From Euclidia mi (taxonomy: Eukaryota > Arthropoda > Insecta > Lepidoptera > Erebidae), in contig OX123192.2 of NCBI GenBank assembly GCA_944739405.2, forward strand, positions 44,568,486 to 44,632,485: DNA of 64,000 nucleotides. Reading direction: 5' to 3'. Made by a program: the position numbers and the translations under genes. This document shows positions 31,939 through 42,790 of this stretch, in pieces (position 1 is the stretch's first letter; the number at the start of each line of letters is the position of its first letter). Below the pieces are notes generated by a model. It had not been told where the DNA came from, did not search any database, and saw only the letters and a list, made by a program, of their open reading frames with translations.

Positions 31939-34900
31939 TAACGTCAACTGCCTACAAATCAACCTCCATCACAGCCAAACGGCCACTGCGCAACTGCGCA
32001 AATGGATGGAGGTCCAACATTCAGCCATCGTGCTCATCCAAGAACCTTGGATAAGGGGTGGCCTCATCAGAGGCCTCTCCAGCCTGGGAGGTAAGATTTA
32101 TTCTTCAACTGACCATACACATCCAAGAACCTGCATACTGACAACTAAAAACATCAGAGCCCAAGTTCTAACGGAGTTCTGTTCCAGAGACATTACAGCG
32201 ATACAAATTGAAATAACACAGTAGCCAAGGAGCATAGCGGTTGTTTTCGCATCGGTCTACATGCCCGAGGCCGAAGACCCGCCTCCGTTCGACCTCACGC
32301 GTCTGGTTAACCAGTGCGAGAGAACCAAAACGGAGGTCGTAATAGGAACGGACTCCAATGCCCACCACCAAATGTAGGGCATGAACTTCAGAGGTAAATC
32401 ACTGGTTGAATACCTATTCATCACTAATCTTACCCTATTAAACACAGGGACAGCCCACCTTCGTCACAAGACGTAGTCAGACAATTATCGACTTAACTCT
32501 CGCAACAGAAGGAGCGGCTGAACGCATCAAGGGATGGCACGTCTCGAAAGAGGAATCGTGCTCAGACCACAGATGGATCAGTTTCTCTATGGAAGTCGTT
32601 ATACAACCCACACAGCCACGCAGGAAACCACACAACACTGACAAAGCAAAGTATGTCCAATTACTTAAAGAGATACTTACCCTTACTGCTACGCCGACGG
32701 TACTGGGTGACAATGAACAGATCGACGAGCAGGTATGTACACTGACGCAGTCGATGCTAGACAGCTACCACGCAGCATGCCCAGAAATCACTCTACCCTC
32801 AACTCCAGGTAAACAACCCTGGTGGGGCGCTGAGCTTGAACGCAAGCGCAAGAAGGTAAGAAAGGCTCTAAACAGGCCAATGAACACAAGCGCGGACGTA
32901 GATTGGGACGCTTATAAAGCGGCCAAATCAAGCTACAAGAAATGCCTCAGATTCAGACGCACCATGGGATGGCGAAAATTCTGTAGGAGCATTGAATCTT
33001 TAAAACAAGTAAACCGGGTAAGGAAACTACTGGCTCAGCAACCGATGGTTGCACCAGGTACTCTCCGTAAACCGGATAACACATACACCACATCGGAGCA
33101 GGAGACAAGACGCGTCCCACTAGAAACACACTTCCCAGGCTGCGTCCTCACCCCAGTAATAACGTGGCACGATACACCAACAGTGGCGACCGAACACGAG
33201 TGGAGACACGCAAACACCGTGGTCACAGAAGAAAAACTTCGATGGGCCATCAATAGCTTCCATCCCTTCAAAGCAGCCGGACTGGACGGCATCTTCCCAG
33301 GGTTATTACAATGGGGGGATGAACCTGTCCGCAAAAGACTTCTGCAATCATGAGGGCTAGCCTGGCCCTTAGATATGTACCGAAGAATTGGAGGGAAGTC
33401 AAACTAATTTTCATACCAAAACCAGGCAAAACAGACTACACCAATGCAAAGTACTTCAGACCAATAAGCCTGACCTCCTTCATGCTTAAAGCCTTGGAAA
33501 GGCTATGCGAGAGGGAATTAAGAAGTTGGGGCACTTAAACACCTATCCCTACATGCCAATCAACATGCATACAGCTCAGGGAAATCGACGGAATCGGCCT
33601 TACATCAGGTCGTGAACCAGATAGAAGCTGCTATACAACAAAAAAACATCTTTCTGGGCACCATCATTGACATAGAAGGAGCCTTTGACAAGACAAACTT
33701 CTCCAGCATAAGCAACGCCCTAGCCAGACATGGTGTGGATCAGATACTCATACAGTGGATCCAAAACATGCTCAGCAAAAGGGTAGTGCGCCTGAACGGC
33801 GACTCCCAGACAGCCTTGATAACTGAAGGTTGCCCGCAGGGCGGTGTTCTCTCCCCGCTATTGTGGAACTTAGTCATCAATGAACTCATAGACAAACTCA
33901 ACGCAAGATATTTTTACACAATTGGATATGCAGATGATCTGACCATTCTCACCTCAGGTAAGGTAACTAGTACAGTGTACAACCTTACTCAACAGGCTCT
34001 ACGCATAGTAGAGTGGTGGTGTAATGAGTACGAATTATCAGTAAACCCGACCAAAACCGAACTAGTTATGTTCACACACAAACGCGCGCTGGGTACTTAC
34101 CGACTGCCCAGGCTATTCAACACAGAGCTCAAGCTGTCTACCGAGGTAAAGTACCTGGGCGTCACTCTTGACAGCAAATTGACATGGAACAGCCGCATGG
34201 AAAATAAGTTCAATAAAGCCAGCATCGTCTTCTGGCAGTGCAAGAAGATGATAGGTAAACGATGGGGCCTATCCCCCAAAATTGTCTTATGGCTCTATAA
34301 GACAATAATACGTCCGATGATAAGCTACGGCGCAGTAGTGTGGTGGCCTCGGACCAACCTAACAACGGCCGCCAACAAGCTTCAAAAGCTTCAAAGACTT
34401 GCATGCCTAGCGGCCACAGGCTGCATGAAAACTACACCTACAGCGGCACTCAAAGTGTTGCTGGACTTGCCTCCATGGCACCTGTTCATAAAACAGGAGG
34501 CAACGATGTCGGCGATCCGGCTAAGAGCTCTGAAGCTCTGGAAAGACACTAACACACCGCACACTAGCAACTTAAACACACTCTTTAAAGAAGTTCCTCT
34601 CACACAAGCCATTGGCGACCGAATACCGAAACAATTTGTTTTCGACAAGAAATACAAAATCCAACTGTACGAAGATCTACACGAGGGAGCGGTTAGCCAC
34701 AACGAGCTCATGATCTTCACAGATGGGTCTAAGATGGATACAGGTACGGGTTCAGGAGTATTCTCCGAGGACTGAAACATCAACATCGCAGCACCGCTGG
34801 GAGCCTACAACACGGTCTATCAGGCCGAATGTTTTGGCATAATCCTAGCTGCCACAGCAATCATGGCACGTGAGGTAAGGGAACGATCCATTAGGATCCT

Positions 34901-35534
34901 TTCAGATAGTAAAGCTGTCTTCTCAGCCCTCAAAAGCCATACTATCACCTCGGCACTCACGCTTGAATGCCACCAGAAACTAACAGAGGTAGGTAAACAA
35001 AACAAATTAACACTGCAATGGATCAAGGGCCACAGTGGCTCAAGAGGGAATGACGCAGCCGACGTACTGGCCAGAAAAGGGGCCACTTTAGAGGTGGTGG
35101 GACCCGAACCCATTATTCCCCTCCCTTCTGGTTTTTATCGCAACCTGGTAAGGAATAGGACCAGGACCCAACACAACCAGTCCTGGATTGGTATTGAAAC
35201 ATGTTGGCAGGCCAAGGAGGCTCTTCCCGCAGTAGACGGTAAGATAGCCAAACAAATCCTCCGGCTGTCCAAACAACAACTGCGGACAGTCACGGCCGCC
35301 TACACAGGACACGGATTCTTTAATAAACACCTATTTACTATAGGTATCACCGACAGCCCGCTGTGCAGGGCCTGTATGGCAGCAGACGAGACGGCAGCCC
35401 ACCTGCTCCTCGACTGCCCTGAGGTCGCACAGTACAGGCAGCAGTACCTGACGAGATACAGCACCCTGAGGGAAGCAGTGGGCCACATCAAGAGCCTGCT
35501 GGCCTTCCTCGAAGAGCTGGGGTGGCTCGAATGA
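31922..35534 (+). pseudogene. LOA-type LINE ORF2: endonuclease, RT, RNase H
   Basis: The start ATG at 31922 overlaps ORF1. The N-terminal APE-like endonuclease shows QINLHHSQ, QEPWIRGG, GTDSNAHH and CSDHRW. RT has YFRPISLTSFMLKALERL, IDIEGAFD, GCPQGGVLSPLLW and the catalytic YADD near 33928. RNase H has IFTDGSKMDTGTGSGVF and LSDSKAVFSAL, then GHSGSRGNDAADVLA. The C-terminus has a Cys/His motif, CRACMAADETAAHLLLDC. Breaks: TAG 32222-32224, TAG near 32373, frameshifts near 32445, 33350 and 33536, and TGA 34773-34775. It ends at 35534. No part is likely to be functional. Confidence 0.85.
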
Positions 35535-35640
35535 AGACACCATACCCACCCGCACGCAAAATACACGCCAAGACGTGAAGTTGCGGAAACAGCCCGTGCC
35601 ATCAAGTATCAAAAGGCAAAAACTATACATTCAGATTGAA

Positions 35641-35929
35641 TAAACTACTCCAGAGGCAGCCATTTTAAAAATGCAACAAAATGAAAATTATCTTTTTATT
35701 ACACAAAAAGTTTTAAAAAGCAAGTCCGTTAGATATAGTAACGGGATATGATCTTAATAATAAAGAGCAAAAATCTAGAGAGCACTTAGAGAGAGCACTA
35801 TGTACATGCAACTTGAAAATTAAACATTAATTGCCCTGGTTTTAATAAGTGTAAAACAACTGGCTCAGTTAGGGAAATATTGCTGAATTAATGTAACACT
35901 GACATTTTATTTTTATTCAACGGTTTATG
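35641..35929. other. unassigned DNA
   Basis: No gene or repeat recognised. Confidence 0.4.
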
Positions 35930-36043
35930 CCCGATGCCCGGGAATTTTAGGCAATGACTTCTAAGTGCACCCCTATATGGTCCTCAAGACATAGCCATTT
36001 GGCCATAGATTTGGCTGTACGTTGTCTGCCAGTCAGGTAGTAA

Positions 36044-36737
36044 GGCTGATTTTAGTCTCACGCTCACCGTCGGCGCTCATAGCTCAGCGCGTAGTTTGTC
36101 AGCGCTGAGGCTCAGCGTGGCTCGTTTTAGTATCGTACTGACCGCCTTTCTGTACAGTCGACGATCAAAATGCGGAGTGTATTGATTATTGCTGCTTTGT
36201 ACTATCTATCCCAAAAAAATAAAAATCGGCGACGACGAAGACTCCATGTTCACCCATTGATTGAGCAGAGAGCCGTTGCAGGAGAATTTTTCGTGTTATA
36301 TTGCACTTTGAGGGTTGACAAAAGTAAATTCTTTAATTACTTTCGAATGTCAAATAGAACTTTTGACGAATTACTGGCAAAGATACAGGATAAACTGGTC
36401 CATTGCAGCCTACGAATCGTGCCTATACCACCGATTGAACGACTTATCGATAACTCGACCTGTATCCACTTCGCGAATCGCCATGACTGTACGCGCTGAT
36501 GACATCCGCTCCGCTCGACACTAAAACGCTCACTGAAAGCAGAGGCGCTCGAGCGATCGTCAGCGCTGACAGCTACGCGGGGCCGACGCGCGACGCGTAC
36601 GCCTGCGTAGCTATCAGCGCTGCCCATCGTGCGCGCTGATAGCTACGCGTCATTCAAAAACGCTTCCTAGAAGTTCATATATCTCGGCCATCAGCACTGA
36701 CGGTGCGCGTGCCGTCAGCGTAAGACTAAAACCAGCC
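36044..36737 (+). mobile_element. PIF/Harbinger DNA transposon relic
   Basis: 694 bp. The terminal repeats are GGCTGATTTTAGTCT at the left and GGCTGGTTTTAGTCT (inverted) at the right. The 3-bp duplication TAA (36041-36043, 36738-36740) is standard for PIF/Harbinger (TWA). Subterminal regions are full of CAGCGCTGA/TCAGCGC-type motifs. It contains the 5' end of a transposase gene but has lost the catalytic part, so it cannot move by itself. Confidence 0.85.
36170..36499 (+). pseudogene. truncated Harbinger transposase
   Basis: The ATG at 36170 opens a 109-codon frame. The N-terminus matches the family pattern: a basic run (NKNRRRRRLHVHPLIEQR), then FFVLYCTLRVDKSKFFNYFR and MSNRTFDELLAKIQDKL. 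IPPIERL corresponds to the usual 'IPPEERL' segment. After about residue 90 the frame leaves the family and ends at 36499, well before the DDE catalytic core of a normal protein of 350-400 residues. It is an internal-deletion derivative. Confidence 0.75.
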
Positions 36738-36773
36738 TAACGAGAATAATAAACAAGAATTTCATATTATACA

Positions 36774-37068
36774 TGTCGGAGATGTAGAGGGATTTTTTCC
36801 GAAATATCGTTAGTGTCCGCCATGTTGTTCGTCCTTAGGCAGAATCAGTGCGCACAACCGACGCGGTCGAGCTCCGGAAGTCAAATGTGTCATGTCACTC
36901 GATCACTCGCCTTACCTTGACGTTTGACAGATGTCAAACGTCAAAAGTGACAACTCATAGACAACCTCGGCTCGAACTACTGACTCAATGAATCGATTTA
37001 AATGTCATAAACGCCAACAGATGGCGTTACTAGTACGTAAACAATCCGATTACTTCACTCCTCCGACA
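36774..37068 (-). repeat. Ty3/gypsy 3' LTR (295 bp)
   Basis: It is a direct repeat of 41174-41467. Its termini TGTCGGAG/CTCCGACA are 8-bp inverted repeats. No obvious polypurine tract lies just inside it (minus-strand neighbour GTCAGTATGGCCG), which is unusual. Confidence 0.9.
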
Positions 37069-37244
37069 CGGCCATACTGACAGCGAGCGCGTCCTCGCGC
37101 GTTTTCTTAAGCAGCTGCTGTCCCAGATGTGGATAGCCTTGACCTTAAAGTATAGAGTTTCCACACGGTGAACAATAAGGGTAAGAGAGCGTGGAACTCA
37201 ACGCATCAGCACCAGCTTTCAATAACCAATAATCGCAAGCACAA

Positions 37245-37550
37245 AGCGCGGAGCTTTCAGTTCTCAACCGTCACAAGCACAAAGCGCAGAGCTTTCAATG
37301 CTCAGTCATCACAAGCACAAAGCGCGGAGCTTTCAATGCTCAAACATCAGAAGCACAAAGCGCGGAGCTTTCAATGCTCAAACATCAGAAGCACAAAGCG
37401 CGGAGCTTTCAATGCTCAAAGATCAGAAGCACAAAGCGCGGAGCTTTCAATGCTCAAACATCAGAAGCACAAAGCGCGGAGCTTTCAATGCTCAAACATC
37501 AGAAGCACAAAGCGCGGAGCTTTCAATGCTCGATCATCTCAAGAACAGCT
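37245..37550. repeat. 38-bp minisatellite inside the gypsy 3' region
   Basis: Eight head-to-tail units start at 37245, 37283, 37321, 37359, 37397, 37435, 37473 and 37511, with a decayed unit before. The core is AAGCACAAAGCGCGGAGC followed by TTTCAATGCTCAA. Central units are nearly identical. 38 is not a multiple of 3, yet all three plus-strand frames are open, which creates spurious ORFs (37168-37626 and others). It lies between the integrase stop and the 3' LTR. Confidence 0.95.
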
Positions 37551-37703
37551 CAGAGTAGGGTATTTCCATTATAAAACAATTTCTGCCGAATCATTCACTT
37601 TTATTATCCATAAAGTAACAAATTAATATCTCTTATAGCGTACTTCTGCAGGCAATTTTAACGTTTTATTCACAATCAATCATCAGCATTATTACAAAGC
37701 TAT

Positions 37704-38920
37704 TCAATTTGTCTGACTACAATTACTATCAGTCTCAAGTTGATTGGACATATCGGCCAAACTCTCGGGGTACTTGCGCAGTTTTTCGTGACACACGTAC
37801 TGAATGCGTCCACCAGCTACTAGCTCTACCTTGTATCTATTGTTGTCGCAAACTTCTATTACCTTGCAGGGATTCGAATACTTTTCGCCTAATTTAGTTA
37901 TTGTCCTGGGGTTCTTTTCGACAAAAACGATGTCGCCGGTCTTGAAAGGGCGTACCTTGGCTTTGCCCCTATCGTAGCGCACCTTATCGGCACGGGCCTG
38001 CTCGTCCATCCTGAACTTTGCCTCGGGCCTAAGTCCATGGGGATCGAATTTATCGTAATTCTGTACTAAGGCGTTAATTTTAGGGGGACTTTTATTGCAG
38101 CCCATCAACAATTGAAGTGGACTCTTACCCGTACTTTTAACTACGGTACAGTTTAGCGCGAGTTGAATTTCGCCTAAAGCCGCCTTCCAGGAACTACGTT
38201 CGTGGTTCTCAGTTATAGAGAAGCAATTAGTTAGGACAGACATAAACCGCTCCACTTGCCCGTTCGCTCTACTAACTCCACTAGCGATCTCGTGAAAATC
38301 TATAGACCACTCTCTGCACAGGTCTTGAAACTCTTGCCCGGTAAATGATGTGCCCTGATCCGCGATTATCCTATTTGGTGATCCAAATAAAGAGACAAAA
38401 GTGCGGAGTGCATTACTAGCAGATTTCGCCGTCAAGTCCTTTACCGGCGTCAAATGACAATATTTTGTAAAGGCGTCTATTATTATGATGACATATTCCT
38501 TAGTATTTCTATAGCCAGTTAGTTTACCGCTTGTGTCGATATGGAGGGTATGTATCGGTTCGGGAACTTTGTCTATCGGATGTAAAGATGAATGTCGGGC
38601 ACCTGATGGCTTTTTATTAACTTTGCACGGCAAGCATCGATCTACATAAGTTCTTACGCATGTTGTCATATTTGGGAACCAGAAGTGTTCTCTTATTTTA
38701 CTAAGGGTCTTATCCCAGCCTAGATGTTTGAGTTCATCATGAAATATTTCAATGATTTGCCATCGATAATTTTTCGGGACTATAGCGCGACATAAAGTTC
38801 TTTTGTCTACCTGAAATTGTTTGTGTAGAACGTTGTCTTTTATTGTATACGATGATCTTAAGTTTGCGTCTAAAGTGTCATTTTCTATAGCCTGAATTAT
38901 TTTGTTGAGAACTGGATCTA
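37704..38920 (-). pseudogene. pol: Ty3/gypsy integrase
   Basis: This is the minus-strand frame that inserts the cDNA into the genome. It is open from about 38915 to the stop at 37704; the ATG at 38669 is internal. The HHCC finger is visible (FHDELKHLGW, CLPCK). The catalytic core has LHIDTSGKL, ADQGTSFTGQEF and GQVERFMS (D, D, E). The C-terminal part has FKTGDIVFVEKNPR and YKVELVAGG. Upstream at about 38921 the reading frame jumps straight from the RT palm to a segment before the integrase finger, so the connection and RNase H are missing. The integrase itself appears uninterrupted. Confidence 0.85.
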
Positions 38921-40090
38921 ACCGTTCGGTCTAAATGTGCCTTCGGATATAATGTACCCTAAATACTCTACGGACGATTTAAGAAATTTACATTTGTTCC
39001 AGTTAAAACGAGAAACCTGCAGTTGATAGTGTATCTAAAATTTGTTCTAAATGACAAAACGCATCTTCCTTTATTTTTGAATACACAAGAACGTCATCCA
39101 TGTACACGGTAGCAATAACGTCTTTGTGTTTGCCAAGGGCTTTGTTGATAGCTCTTTGGTACACAGCCGGAGCGTTGCACAGCCCAAAGTGCATCTTCAG
39201 AAACTCCCAGGAACCATCGGGCGTCATAAAGGCAGTCTTTTCGATGGAGCCAGAATTACTAGAGATGGGTATTTGATAAAATCCTGACGCCATATCTAAA
39301 GTCGAGAACACACAAGACTGGCCAAGACTATCTATTTGGTCAGAGATGATGGGTATAATTATCACGAACCGTGTTGCTATTCAACTCCCTATAATCTATG
39401 CAAAGCCTATCGGAGCCGTCTTTCTTTTTAACTAATATGGCTGGGCTAGAGAAAGGCGAAGAGCTCTCTCGCACAATATTTTTCGATACAAGGTCAGCGA
39501 TGATATTTTTCATGGTTCGCGTTCTACTGAAGCTAGACGGTAGGGATGACGCTGTACAATTCTATTCGGATTTTTTAGTTTAATTTCCATTTCGCCCGTG
39601 TTAACAACAGAATTAGAACTTCCTTTCACAAAACTATCACTGAACCGACCAATTATTGTCCGTAATCGAGCAATGTCTTTGCAGTCAGTTAGATCGGTAT
39701 CAATATCCAGTGCGTCACGATTCTGTAATAAACAAACTTCAGCATGGACTTCGCGAGCGATGTGGATACCCTTGTTATTGATAGTTAAGCTCAAACCGGG
39801 ACGGGTAAAAACGTCTCGACCAATTATAACGTCATGGGGTAAAACATGAGAGTCTACAATTACGAATGTCACTTCTACGTGTACTTCATTAATCTTGATA
39901 GGCAACTTATACGGGAGAACGAAAAGGTAGTATTCGAGCCAATACCTGTCAGGCGCGTGGATGTAAAATCTCGCGTGGCTGTTAGGGCATCAGCTATATT
40001 CTTACGAATCAATGAACAATCGGAACCACTGTCCACGAGAGCTTGTAATCTATAATCATCAACATTTATTTCGACTAACGGGGTTTCGGA
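38921..40090 (-). pseudogene. pol: Ty3/gypsy protease and partial RT, frameshifted
   Basis: On the minus strand the protease site ALVDSGSDCSLI lies near 40020-40055 and continues to VTFVIVDSHVLPHDVIIG. RT follows with SPAILVKKKDGSDRL, STLDMASGFYQIPI, FGLCNAPAVYQRAI and catalytic YMDD near 39100. Frame changes occur near 39905, 39512, 39355 and 39000. After the YLGYIISEG region the sequence stops at about 38921, where the rest of RT and RNase H are deleted. This copy cannot make active polymerase. Confidence 0.85.
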
Positions 40091-41224
40091 TTACAGGCAC
40101 AGGTTAACTGACTTTGCAGCACTTGATATCTTTAATTTTTCATCTCTCTGTTTAGAAAAACACACTTGCTCTGTATGGCCTAGTTTATGACAATAGGAAC
40201 ACTCTACTGGGCTTTTCTCATTTGATCTAGTCGCAGAGATTCTAGGGGATTCGCTACGCGCCGCACCTGTAGGTTTTACTCGCGATTTACAATTACGTTG
40301 GTAATGCCCTGGCTTACCGCAACTATGACACGTAATACGATCGTTAGAATCTTGTTTGCGACGCTTATATTCACTCGGACCGGCTTGTGAACTAAGGGGT
40401 CTTTTGTAACTTTTAATTTTCGGGTAAGTACCAAGATGTCTATCAAGTGCTATGAAGTCAGCAGGCGTATTTTTTAACAAATCTGAACGTACCTGAGTAT
40501 CCGAAATACCCGAAATAACAACTTCGATCTTGTTAGCTTCACTCCAAGCAGTCTCCAATCGGTCGATCATGGCAAGCTTGTTAGTTGAGTACTCCACGTA
40601 GGTTCTGGCACGATCGCTGCTATACTGCACCATATCTTGAAAAAGGTCATGAAATCTCTTGGTCGCCGCAAACTGTCTTGATAAACGCTCCTTTGATTCA
40701 TCCCACGTTTTGCACAATGGGTACGACTTAGAGGCCCATTTGCGTGCTCGGCCTCGCAGATGTGTAAACGCAACGTTTCGCGTCTCGTAATCGGTCCACG
40801 AATTTTCAGTACGGTGATGGTCTATTTCGTCGCACCACTGAGCAGCTGTGAATTCACAATCGTCGGGGTCGAAGGACGGTATGTAGACGTCGCCCGGTTT
40901 CATTTTCTTCGCGTTGGTTTTCGGGGTTCATAAATCAGCATTATTTCGAAAACTCTCGGCCATACCGCGAAAAAATGTTGTTCATATGTCACTAGGTATA
41001 GCTGTTAAACGATCTTCCATTCGTGGGGTAGTATTTTGATCGTTTTTTCTCGAATTTTCAATGCCACTATTTTCGCCACGTGGTGTAGCAGAATCACGAA
41101 AATATTCACTTTCCGTAGCCTCAGGAGGTTGGGTAAGCACGTTGGAGAAATGCTGTTCCAATCCCACCGCTGCTGTCGGAGATGTAGAGGGATTTCTTTC
41201 CGAAATATCGTTAGTGTCCGCCAT
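40091..41224 (-). pseudogene. gag: Ty3/gypsy Gag
   Basis: The minus-strand frame from ATG 41224 (MADTNDISERNPSTSP) to TAA 40091-40093 is interrupted by two in-frame TGA codons, near 40984 and 40930. Downstream of them are the capsid-like region (CEFTAAQWCDEIDHH, RKWASKSYPLC) and two CCHC zinc knuckles, CHSCGKPGHYQRNC and CSYCHKLGHTEQVC, in the last third. The first 17 codons lie inside the 5' LTR. Protease follows in the same frame directly after the TAA. Gag would form the particle and bind RNA. Confidence 0.85.
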
Positions 41225-41467
41225 GTTGTTCGTCCTTAGGCAGAATCAGTGCGCACAACCGACGCGGTCGAGCTCCGGAAGTCAAATGTGTCATGTCACT
41301 CGATCACTCGCTTTACCTTGACGTTTGACAGATGTCAAACGTCAAAAATGACAACTCATAGACAACCTCGGCTCGAACTACTGACTCAATGAATCGATTT
41401 AAATGTCATAAACGCCAACAGATGGCATTACTAGTACGTAAACAAGCTGATTACTTCTCCTCCGACA
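41174..41467 (-). repeat. Ty3/gypsy 5' LTR (294 bp)
   Basis: It is the partner of 36774-37068 and is followed on the right by TACA, the target duplication. Inside it a CGTTTGACAGATGTCAAACG palindrome occurs (about 41321-41341). The gag start codon lies 49 nt before the LTR end. No TGG-type primer site begins right at the LTR edge; the nearest is TGGGATTGGAACAG, 7 nt on. Confidence 0.9.
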
Positions 41468-41471
41468 TACA

Positions 41472-42574
41472 GATGGTAATAGTGAAATAAAAAAAAAAGG
41501 GAGTTGGATGCTAAATATATGATGATTTTTAAGTAGTTTTAGTATATGTTTAATATTATAATTAAGAAGACAAATGTTGATTAATTGTATGTTCCATTCT
41601 GATTATAACAAAGATATCTATAAATTAAACAATGAGTTTTATTAATTTGTTTCCTTCTTCATAGAATTAATTGATCTACAAATGGGCTACACCTGAAGCC
41701 CGCGCGTGCACTCAAGGAGTTTAAATGGGTGCACTCTAGTGTTATAGGGTAGCAACGCCAATTCCCATCGGACGGTTTGTTTTTAGTATAGTAAAATTAC
41801 GGGGTGCGCCATGTCAGTCTATTCAATAAAATATTATTTTACTTGAATTTTCAATCTGACCTAAGTTCCCTTTGTAATCTTAAATGGCATTTACCGCACT
41901 AGTCTTATGCCTCAATGGACTTTATAAAAATTTTGTAAAGTCACTCTGCTCCCAAAATCGAAATTATAATTTTTGGATTATAAAAATTGTTGTCCCGCGT
42001 TGAATTTAAACCCACAACACTTGGCGCAGTGTTAAACGACGAAGCGACTACGCTTTAACCACGACACCATTGCCATTGATGGTTTTAAGTTTGACCCAAC
42101 GTTAGGTACTTGAGACATAAGTTTGAGTCCACGCTCAAACTTTAAATGATGTTTTGTTGGAAGAAATCTTGCCAGCCCCCATTTTTTGTCGCTACTCCTT
42201 GAATTCATTTTAGATCAGGAGGAGGTGGGCTGCGAGACTTTTTCTAAAATCACTGCGGTGTTTTGCCACCTAAGCTCCTTGGAATACGCACGTATATAAA
42301 GTGCACATAAGCGCAATACGCCACATTCAACGCACTTTAAGCTGTTCTTGATCGCACCAGTTTGGTAGTCCAAGTACAAATAAATATCAAACTTGCATTC
42401 CTTCAACTGTTTAACAAAAACGCTATAGAAATCGAAAGTAAACTCTAGTCGACTAGCAATTTATAAATGAATGCACTGGATACCAGAGTGATAACTTTGT
42501 AAATATTTACCTACCATGTTCGTAGTTGAAGCTTTTCGTTGTATCGAATTCGTTAGTAACTATCTAGATATAAA
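41472..42574. other. unassigned DNA with one SINE fragment
   Basis: No gene recognised. A family A SINE fragment at about 41990-42095 is listed separately. Confidence 0.4.
41990..42095 (-). repeat. tRNA-derived SINE, family A (minus, head only)
   Basis: The reverse strand reads ATGGTGTCGTGGTTAAAGCG (A-box-like), CACTGCGCCAAGTGTTGTGG and a decayed B box GGTTTAAATTC. This is the family A head without body. Confidence 0.6.
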
Positions 42575-42790
42575 GGCAGCGATAGCCTAGTGGAGATACC
42601 AACAGACAGCCAAGTAGAGGGTATCGGTTTTGAATCCACGGCGCGCACCAATGACTTTTCGGAGTTATGTGCGTATTGAACTTGCCCCGTGCCTCAGAGA
42701 GCACATTAAGCCGTCGGTCCCGGCTGTCATGAAGATCTTTGATCTCGCATTGGTCATTAAGAATCTACAAATGCGAGGTAACGATTTAAA
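42575..42790 (+). repeat. tRNA-derived SINE, family C (best copy)
   Basis: The head GCGATAGCCTAGTGGAGATA resembles an A box and ATCGGTTTTGAATCC a B box. The body has CACCAATGACTTTTCGGAG and CAGAGAGCACATTAAGCCG, ending near CTGTCATGAAGATC. It shares all parts with the minus copy at 44955-45148. Confidence 0.7.

Larger units (their letters stand above)
29705..35640 (+). mobile_element. LOA/R1-type LINE, nearly full length, mutated
   Basis: About 5.9 kb, with a GC-rich 5' UTR beginning near 29705, ORF1, then ORF2 with endonuclease, RT and RNase H. RNase H in a non-LTR element points to the I/LOA/R1 group. The endonuclease start (CLQINLHHSQTATAQL) and the AHH motif fit LOA best. Several stops and frameshifts show it is inactive. 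A truncated sister copy lies at 46942-47326 (minus). The 3' end is set where similarity to that copy stops, near 35614-35640; there is no poly(A). Confidence 0.8.
35930..36773 (-). mobile_element. Helitron-like repeat, split by a Harbinger
   Basis: On the minus strand the copy runs TATAATATGAAATTCTTG (36773 to about 36755) to CGTTA (36738). It resumes at 36043 with TTACTACCTGACTGGCAGAC and the GTGCACTTAGAAGTC region. This order matches the uninterrupted copy at 13208-13410. The break coincides exactly with the Harbinger ends and its TAA duplication. Confidence 0.65.
36774..41467 (-). mobile_element. Ty3/gypsy LTR retrotransposon, defective
   Basis: The element is on the minus strand, 4694 bp. 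Both LTRs begin TGTCGGAG and end CTCCGACA as read on that strand. The 4-bp duplication TACA lies at 36770-36773 and 41468-41471. Order (minus): 5' LTR, gag, protease, RT, integrase, minisatellite, 3' LTR. Gene order RT before IN and the integrase type indicate Ty3/gypsy. The RT thumb and RNase H region is deleted, and several stops and frameshifts are present. LTRs differ at roughly 8-9 positions. Confidence 0.9.

Noticed and set aside
37245..37550. CRISPR-like array of 38-bp repeats
   Set aside because: Repeats are contiguous with no unique spacers and lie inside a eukaryotic LTR element; it is a minisatellite.
37168..37626. 152-codon repetitive protein
   Set aside because: It is the translation of the 38-bp minisatellite; all three frames are open for the same reason.
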